Of a DNA stretch of 64,000 bases, positions 57,020-64,000 are shown piece by piece. The DNA is from Holothuria scabra. Its lineage: Eukaryota; Echinodermata; Holothuroidea; Aspidochirotida; Holothuriidae. The DNA lies in contig CM074190.1 of assembly GCA_037179385.1 (NCBI GenBank), positions 10,624,206 to 10,688,205 on the forward strand, given 5' to 3'. The stretch's first letter is position 1; every line of letters starts with the position of its first letter. A program made the position numbers and the translations under genes. A model generated the notes under the pieces. The model was not told the DNA's origin, did not search any database, and worked only from the letters and a program-made list of their open reading frames with translations.

Positions 57020-59570
57020 CAGTGGCGGCGGAACCGGGGGGCTTTGGGGGCTTAGCCCCCCCCCCCCATGAAAAAAGTGGAGGGACTAAAGACATGTTTA
57101 GCCCCCCCCCCCCCATATTTGTATGGTGCCCCTCAAGAAGTGGTGACTGGCCACGGCTGGGAGAATATTGAAGTGGGTGGTGAACATATTCTCCATCAGT
57201 CAAATGCACAATATAGGCCCACTAATAATTTTAGGGGAATGTTGTCGATGAAAAAGATACTGGACACGCTAAAGCCTCTTAATCACCCCCAACCCAATCT
57301 CTGAGGTCCTCGAAAAGTGGAAGCAGTATGGTCTGTTATTGCGTAATCTTGTTAAGTTTTACTGATCGTTTTTCACGAGGTTGAACAACGTATTCTACTA
57401 CCGTTAGTACACAAGTCTATAGTACGTTTGGGATTTGAGCTGCCATATGGTCAGGTGGGCGGTCGCCCCCCGACGGACTAAAATCGTCTGTCGGCGCCCT
57501 TCTTAGGTTTTTAACGTACTTAACTCTTGCACCATTTTTGGCAAAAGACATAATATAATAGCGTTGTTTAAAGGCCCAGATAACAAAATGTCCGAACAGC
57601 CACCAGTAACTGTACTATCTGCACTTTTATTCTGATGAAAAGGGTCAGACATCTTCTGTAATATAGGGATAGGTTTTTGCCGAGACGTATCTTCATGCTT
57701 TATACGCACTAATGAATGCTGTCGCTGTGCTAAGTTCATTGCTCCCACACCAAGCCTGATTTATAAGCTAACAAAATACACAGAATGACATTAAATTAAC
57801 TCTCCCTGTCAATAACAGATGTTGCAAAGGCGCAACAATAATTGAAGTGCAAATAGACCTCTTGTTGTCGGGGATATTTTTCAACATAGACAATAAAAAG
57901 AGTTTATAAAGGTACCAAAATAGCTCCCACAACATTTTTAGAAATCATTTGAAGAGAACATTCAGGTTAAAATAAAATAAAACTGTCATCATAGTGGTAA
58001 CGGTTTAAGAGTTTTAATGAGCAGTTTCCATTTTGCTTTACTTCAAGTGACCATTCCCATGATAAATGGCAATTTTTTGGTGTTTTCTGACACTGCACGA
58101 TAATCCCATGAAAATGCTTATTTCTGTACTTATGTGACGAATCAACTTGAAACCAGAAAATTGCATCTAATAAGCCTAAGTTTAGGCTACTTCTATTTAG
58201 TATGAATTCGGTATCTAGAGAGCCAAGCAGACCTTTTGTCTTGGATATTTCTTGCAATGTACTTAATAAATGGCTATTTCAGAGCGGTCACAGGATGTAA
58301 AATACGTCAAGTAATGTTTCTTCGTGCAATTATCTTGATTTCCAGATACCAAAAATGTACACCTTACGGTGATTAATTTTCATAACTTTTTCCCCGTGTA
58401 AGATTTGCTTCCGATTAGGCTCTAACGGGTTTAATCTTTATCTTCACAAAGTAGCCCATTAAAACATTAGAATCTTAAATCGAGACCTGACAATAACACA
58501 CAAAATAAAATGACACCTTTATACTAGAATATGAAAGAGAGGGATAGAAACATGGGCGTCCTTAGGGTTGGGGCAAGGGGGCACTTGCCCTCCCCTGTAA
58601 AATAAAAAAAAACCCGAAAAAACGATAAAAAACATAAAGAAAAAGACGACGAAAAATTAACATCAACATTTCTTAAGTTAATAGTTCACTCAGTGTTTTC
58701 CCTATTTATATGCGGTAAACAGGCTTTAGAAATGACATTTCTAGCGATCTGGGAGACACTGTGGGATAAAATTTTCTTGGGGTCCGCGCCAACTCATGGT
58801 GGCGCGGAGCTTTCCCCCTTATAGCATTTTGCCTGAAAGAATTTTGTCCCCACCCCCACCCCCGGAATTTTCTTCTGCGGAGGCCCACGGAGAGACAATT
58901 TAAACATGTTTTAATAGAAAAACTTGCGAAGAAATGTGCAAAGTAGTCTTCTACCAGGTTCGGAAAATCAAATGGGAAGTCTGAAAAGCTGTGGCCCCGA
59001 TCGTGCTGAGGTTCAGGGTATTTACTCCTTCGAAGCGCCCCTGCAAACCATTTTTGCCCCCTCTGACTGAAATCCCTAGCTCCGCCACTGGATTTGAGAT
59101 CGGTATAGATTAGGTTGGTGGTATCCTTGGGAGGAACCACGGGAGGGGGTGTTTTGGGGACAAATTTTGTGATCTAGGGGAAATATAATTGAGTAATTGA
59201 CATGTATGAGTGGACAAATGTAACAAGGGGTGCAGAAAGTGAATATCACGGCAAACAGAGTGAATGAAAGAGGATGCATAATTAATTATTGTTCTTGAAT
59301 CATCTCAATTTATCTGATATTCATTACCATTTTGCAGAGGCTGAATTTTTTCTTTTCATTTGAGAAATTGCAAACATGAGACCCATATTTTAAGGCTGGA
59401 TACATGCAACATAGAACACGCGGGAAGTTCCGTTTCCGGCCACCTGGGGGGTCTGTAAAGTCAAAAATTTTCTTGTACGCTCCGTGCCAACTGATGGTGG
59501 CGCTCCGCTTAGATAGTCCTGCTGGCACTCACCCCCCCCCCCCAATATTTTTTCCGTTCCGCCGCCCCTG
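57020..59570. mobile_element. 2.55-kb hAT-type element B
   Basis: The left end CAGTGGCGGCGGAACCGG and the right end CCGTTCCGCCGCCCCTG are inverted (CAGNGGCGGCGGAAC). The flanks GCCGGAAA (57012-57019) and GCCGGAGA (59571-59578) form an 8-bp duplication with one change. It inserted in a GCGGAG-box repeat and later received element A copy 2. A box in reverse lies at 59478-59512, near its right end. No transposase is visible. Confidence 0.85.
57440..59090. mobile_element. hAT-type element A, copy 2 (inside element B)
   Basis: A perfect 8-bp duplication GATTTGAG lies at 57432-57439 and 59091-59098. The right end is CTAGCTCCGCCACTG. The left end lacks the first 11 bases (CAGTGGCGGAG): GATTTGAG is followed directly by CTGCCATATGGTCA, which in copy 1 lies just inside that TIR. 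The loss lies between two GAG triplets. Orientation is opposite to copy 1. Its TIR loss probably makes it immobile. Confidence 0.92.
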
Positions 59571-59578
59571 GCCGGAGA

Positions 59579-61335
59579 TAGCATTTTTCAGACTTATACG
59601 AGAATCTAACGAGTCGCTTTCTCATTTCTTTCGTTCGCAATAAAATGCTAACTTCAAAATAAGTTTCGAAAACTGCAATGTGATGAGAGAGCTAAGAAAT
59701 ACTATTATCCGAAAAATGTAATTTTGCCCGAAAGACTATCAAAGCTTCTCTATTGTGATTCTTGGCTAAATTCAAGATCTGCTGAATTGATGAAGTTATC
59801 TAGGACTGCTCAAAGTCCCGAATGTTAATGATTTTACCACCAACATCTCTTGCATGAAAAATGGCAAACTATTGTTCACCGCACCTGAACCCTCGGCTCC
59901 CTACGTCTATGCCGGCCGGGGAAGGAGTCTAAGGGATGGGCCCCTTCCTTTTGAAAATTCTCATAGAGGTAGGTATCCTTAGAGGCAATCTGTCCCACCA
60001 GGGATATACAGAGTCTACTTTTTCAAGTAAAATTTGGAATTTGACAAAATTTTCCCATTTTTAGGAATTAGAAAAAATTGGCATCACTAAGGAGGCCTTG
60101 CAGGGACAGTCTTTCCCCTTTGAAAATTTTTGATAAATTGGGTTTCCTTACATGCAATCTGGTGAAGCATATGTTAAAATTTGAAGTAAAATCTGTTACT
60201 AAAGTAGGGATACGCATATTTAGGATAAAAAAATGGCATCCGTTAGGAGGGCATGGCCCAATGCCTCCCTCCCCCCCCCCTCCCTTCGTGGGCCACGTAC
60301 GCTATGATAGTCGTCCTTTTAAGGAAATTTTAAAATTTATGTGGAAGTAAAAAATGGTCTCAAACTCTTGAGCCAGACCATCTTGGCTGCACTCTAAAAA
60401 TCAAATTCGACACCTTCACGCTAAATACATCTGGTCAAATTGGGACACTAACCGGAATCTTGCCAAGTCTTTGTAATTTTGAAATAAGTCTTGTCAAGTA
60501 TTTGACCAGATTCTGGTCCTCGCGCCAATCGACGATATTTTGTAAGAGAGAAGGCCTCAACGAGACCTGTTTTGTTACCATACTGTTAAAAACAGAACAG
60601 TATGCAAACGAATACAAAAAAGTGCTGTCAATTTTTCAAAACTCATTGATCAGTCTTTTGATTATTCTTTTGTATTGCCCAATTTTGTTCCATAAATATT
60701 TCTAGAGATAGCTACTTTACAGTTTCTTTTTTCAATTTTATTGACCTTCTGTTAATTCTATCTCTGTAACCTTCCTTAATTAATTATTTCACTTGACCTT
60801 GTAATATGCAAAAAATATCATGATTTAATCTTAATTGTATGTATTAATCATTGTCGGATATGGCTGAGCATATTACGGGGAAGGGTTAGTAGCAAACAGC
60901 AGTAAAGCTCCAGCACTTATTGTACTGTATCAAGTGACAAGTGTATCTCACTCAATTGTGGTGAGATAAAGGTGAGGTATAAGAAAAACACACTGAGAAC
61001 ATTTTAACTGATCTGACAGGCAATGATTATTAATAACTTATCCCGTCCTTGCATTACGTGAATTATTCATGTGATTAAGAATACTGGGTTTAGGCCTATT
61101 TGTTTCAGTCCGTCGAAAAATCAGGCTGATAGGTACTGTGAATATATCATTTAATGATTTTTGTTCTTCCTCCAGTGATAAACTTTCCCGTAAAGATTTA
61201 TCGACTTGAAAACAACCTGTGCACATAATTTTAAAGACTTCATCATTACTTACGTCTTATGCTATTATATACTCATTTACACTTACGACACCGGTTGGCA
61301 CTGGTTGTGCACGTTCGGTTCTGCGCTTGCAGTGT
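59579..61335. other. No gene recognised; decayed repeat near the left side
   Basis: 59579-59760 continues the broken GCGGAG-box repeat (AACGAGTCGCTTTCTC, TTTTGCCCGAAAGACTATC). C-runs lie near 60270-60282. The remainder holds no recognisable gene. Confidence 0.4.
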
Positions 61336-61471
61336 TCTCGCGATAGCACGCAGAATGTAGACGAATTAGAATCTGCATATTCATTGTGACGAAATGTACG
61401 CGTACCTCATCAACTGTGTTGCCAAGCAACCGTGACGTCTTTTGTTTTAATCATGAATGAGTCTATGACTC
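61336..61471 (+). promoter_or_regulatory. Cluster of promoter-like motifs
   Basis: TCTCGCGATA at 61336-61345 (like the TCTCGCGAGA promoter element), GTTGCCAAGCAAC at 61418-61430 (matches the RFX X-box GTNRCC-n-RGYAAC), TGACGTC at 61433-61439 (CRE) and TGACTCA at 61465-61471 (AP-1), with a CpG-richer surround. X-box plus CRE is a common pairing in animal promoters. No adjacent first exon could be recognised. Confidence 0.4.
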
Positions 61472-62320
61472 ACCAACCCCCCTCCTCCACTCCTTACATT
61501 CTTTTGGCCTTGTGAGCACTATATATATGAACGCAAGAGGACATTATGAGATAATATAATGCCTTATGGCCTTAAAAGACTAAAATGAACGAAAGAGGAC
61601 ATTTTCCACAACGAATCAGTAGTAACCTGCATGAGCTATTACAATGACAGAGAAGTGATTGCGCCATATAGTGATTACGGTGGGGATCTTATATGGGACG
61701 TAATTAGTGTTTATAAGAGAGTTTGAGAGCCTGCAGTTCCGTTCCTGTCACAAATCCGTTCGAGAGCCAGAGGGGAAATTGCATTCATTACATTTGTCCG
61801 TTTACTCTCACCCGAAAACAGACGAATTCCTCCATGTAAACGGCGCGTAATTTCCATTTTAACAAAATTTGTTTGTTTTGTTAGGAATGCACTTTCCATC
61901 CATAGTAGTTGAGAGTTAAAAAAGACCTTTCAGGAAAAGCTGCTGGTATGACTTCACATGGAACTAAACTTATCACTCCTATCTTATAACATTAGTGTTT
62001 GGTTAATTAGAACAGTGATTTGATTAACTAGTCCCGCTGTTGTTCGGTCGTAAAAATTGTAGAAAGGGGGCGAATTTGTTCACCTCAGTATCATGACTGT
62101 TGATTTTGTCGAGGTTTTTCCTTTCTTCTTTTTTCCTTTTTGTATATTCATTTTTCCTTCATTCATTCATTTTTTGTTTCTTCACAATTTATCGAGATCG
62201 AATTAAAATCGCTACAATAAGTTGTTCTAAGCGCAGGATGAATTGCAGCGTGGGATATGGATGTTATGGTCATCTCTCGTAATATGTGCGTGAACATCAT
62301 TATTGCAATATCGTGGTGCT
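61472..62320. other. No gene recognised
   Basis: The ORF at 61711-61899 (minus) is open for 62 codons but unrecognised. T-rich sequence lies near 62110-62185. Confidence 0.35.
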
Positions 62321-62327
62321 AATGTCG

Positions 62328-62365
<38 letters not shown>

Positions 62366-62571
62366 ATAGTGAGTCAGTCAGTCAGTCAGTCAGTCAGTCA
62401 GTCAGTCAGTCAGTCAGTCAGTCAGTCAGTCAGTCAGTCAGTCAGTCAGTCAGTCAGTCAGTCAGTCAGTCAGTCAGTCAGTCAGTCAGTCAGTCAGTCA
62501 GTCAGTCAGTCAGTCAGTCAGTCAGTCAGTCAGTCAGTCAGTCAGTCAGTCAGTCAGTCAGTTAGTTAGAT
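62321..62571 (+). repeat. (GTTA)n(GTCA)n microsatellite
   Basis: About nine GTTA units (from about 62326) and then roughly 48 almost perfect GTCA units (62369-62560), closing with GTTAGTTAGATGGAG. The closing sequence resembles the inverse of the SINE tail (CTAACTAAC), so the array may have grown from a SINE tail. Confidence 0.95.
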
Positions 62572-63589
62572 GGAGTTGTACGACCCATTTCCTAACCAAT
62601 AAATTCAAGTCGATCCGACAACGACCTTTTTTCCAGGTTTGACTCACTGAGTTGTTTTCCCTACTCTGTTGTTTAGCTTAACCCCAAGCACAAAAGCATT
62701 TGCCCCTCCCATCAAGCAGAATATCAATAGGAGACGTCTTTTGATCGATCTAATAAATAGCGTGATTCAAATGTTTGCCTTGCTTCATGGTTGTAGCCGG
62801 TAATAAGCCACGCAGAAGGGCTAAACATGTGAGCAAATTGTCTACGTTTAGGGCTACCGCAGCTTGATTCAGAAAGCTAAGAAAATTTTAGCCAAAATAT
62901 TTTGCATTTTGACTGAAATGGCCATTCCTAGACTTTGTGAGTTGCATTTGTTTATTTTCTTTTTTGAAATCATATTTTCTGGAAAACATTCCAGCGATAT
63001 TTCAAAAAATGTTGTTATTACCTTTGTCTTCAGTTTCTAGTCTTCCAGTTTTTTTCTTTCCATACCCCTTCCTACAGACGACCATGGTTTTATAATGTAC
63101 CTTTATACACTGTGACAACGTTACGAAAATAAATCAGGGGACTATTCGAGGTCAACCAGGGGCCAGACTTAAATGGAATCTAACATTGTCATTAAGACGC
63201 TATGCCATACACAAGTACTTTTCCTCAGACTAATGTCTTAAAGGGCTTTTCACCCGATTTATTTTTCTATATCGTATTAACATATGAAGCAATTACACAG
63301 AGTCTATTAATGGAGTCTTGAAGTCATTATGACGAACAAGATAGACCGCTTTTATTAAAATATTGATCGCAAACCGTGTCTCAGACTTTAGTTTTATTTG
63401 TACAATTTCATGACATAATCATGGTAAAGAATTTGCATAATGGTTTTGAATCTTCTAAATGGATCAAATAGCAAGTGGCACAACTAAATTTAGCTTTACT
63501 GTTTAGTGTATATACATTGCATATGACGTCGACGGTGTGTTAAATGATGGCGTGCTTCAGATTGGAAGGCAAAGGTATTACAAGCATTA
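62572..63589. other. No gene or repeat recognised
   Basis: AT-rich DNA. Confidence 0.4.
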
Positions 63590-64000
63590 GATACCAAACT
63601 TAAAGGGAAATATTGCCTTTGTTTTACAATGAAATTTCATTGTTTTAAAGCCAGTATTTATTGGCAAAGAGTGATAAATAATTACAATTAAGGCAGTATG
63701 GTAGCATTCTTTTCAAGAAATAAGTTTCCTTCGGATTCCTATCTGAAGGAAATTTCATTCATTTATTTGTTGCTCAAGAATAATTTGATGATACACATTT
63801 CAAAAGATGCAACTTCCCTAAATCTTCTTGTGCATAATATTTTGAGGAGATGAAGCTTTTCCTGGGGTTAATTGTTGAGACCGAATGATTTGAAAATGAC
63901 TAGAGCTATTTACTTTTAATGCTATGTTGGAGCATTTTAAACACAACATTTTCCTTTAAAATAAGGCGGTAACTTTTCATGGATGCCGAAACGGAGGGAC
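63590..64000 (+). mobile_element. T1-family copy entering at the window edge, interrupted
   Basis: TAGATACCAAACTTAAA at 63590-63604 is the T1 left flank; its continuation GGCGGTAACTTTTCATGGAT, then GCCGAAACGGAGGGAC, comes only at 63964-64000. The ~355 bp between are an insertion with TTAAAGGGAAA and TTTTCCTTTAAA edges. The T1 copy runs off the window. Confidence 0.55.
63605..63955. mobile_element. ~350-bp insertion in a T1 copy
   Basis: It is bounded by GGGAAATATTGCC and ACACAACATTTTCC, with TTAAA on both sides. The limits come from comparison with the other T1 copies at 3570 and 4741, where the flank and TIR are continuous. Confidence 0.5.

Noticed and set aside
62369..62569. 66-codon Ser-Gln-Ser-Val repeat ORF
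   Set aside because: It is the translation of the GTCA microsatellite.

Overview
This window looks like non-coding, repeat-dense nuclear DNA from an invertebrate animal. It is AT-rich, with no bacterial-style packed ORFs, many short random ORFs, long (TA)n arrays, tRNA-derived SINEs, Penelope-like retroelements (PLEs), a CR1/L2-type LINE remnant and many hAT-type DNA elements. The species cannot be named from the sequence. No host protein-coding gene is convincing; nearly every ORF that resembles a known protein belongs to a transposable element, and all of those are broken.

Layout. 0-7 kb: SINE copies (0.9 and 1.4 kb) and a cluster of four related terminal-inverted-repeat (TIR) elements, two of them head to head (3.6-6.4 kb). 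7-31 kb: mostly featureless DNA with a 5'-truncated LINE (10.7-11.4 kb), a hairpin (12.5 kb), an array of a ~180-bp 'GCGGAG box' repeat (13.8-14.8 kb), a clean 480-bp hAT element (22.6 kb), two further SINE families (25.1 and 27.5 kb) and small tandem repeats. 31.4-34.1 kb: a 2.7-kb hAT-type element with near-perfect 8-bp target-site duplications (TSDs). 34-42 kb: mostly featureless, with two small TIR elements.

42-56 kb is the most structured part. PLE ends, a hammerhead-ribozyme fold, (TA)n arrays and tRNA-derived SINEs are interleaved. One minus-strand PLE (PLE-1) lies in four pieces across 45.4-54.6 kb. Three insertions split it: a 969-bp palindromic foldback with a TA duplication, a 4.1-kb hAT-type element with TSD GTTGGAAG, and a 2.7-kb TIR element. 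The 4.1-kb element itself carries a 402-bp foldback and a 2.1-kb insertion. A second, shorter copy of it at 57.4-59.1 kb (TSD GATTTGAG) supplies the empty sites for both. That second copy sits inside yet another hAT-type element (57.0-59.6 kb).

56-64 kb: the nested hAT pair, a short cluster of promoter-like motifs at 61.3-61.5 kb, a ~200-bp GTCA array at 62.4 kb, and a clipped copy of the first TIR family at the window edge, again interrupted.

The main results are the stacked insertion chronology, two unrelated foldback elements whose arms are both built from 21-bp units, a complete hammerhead fold downstream of a PLE, and a recurrent GCGCCA/TGGCGC box found in several different hAT-type elements.
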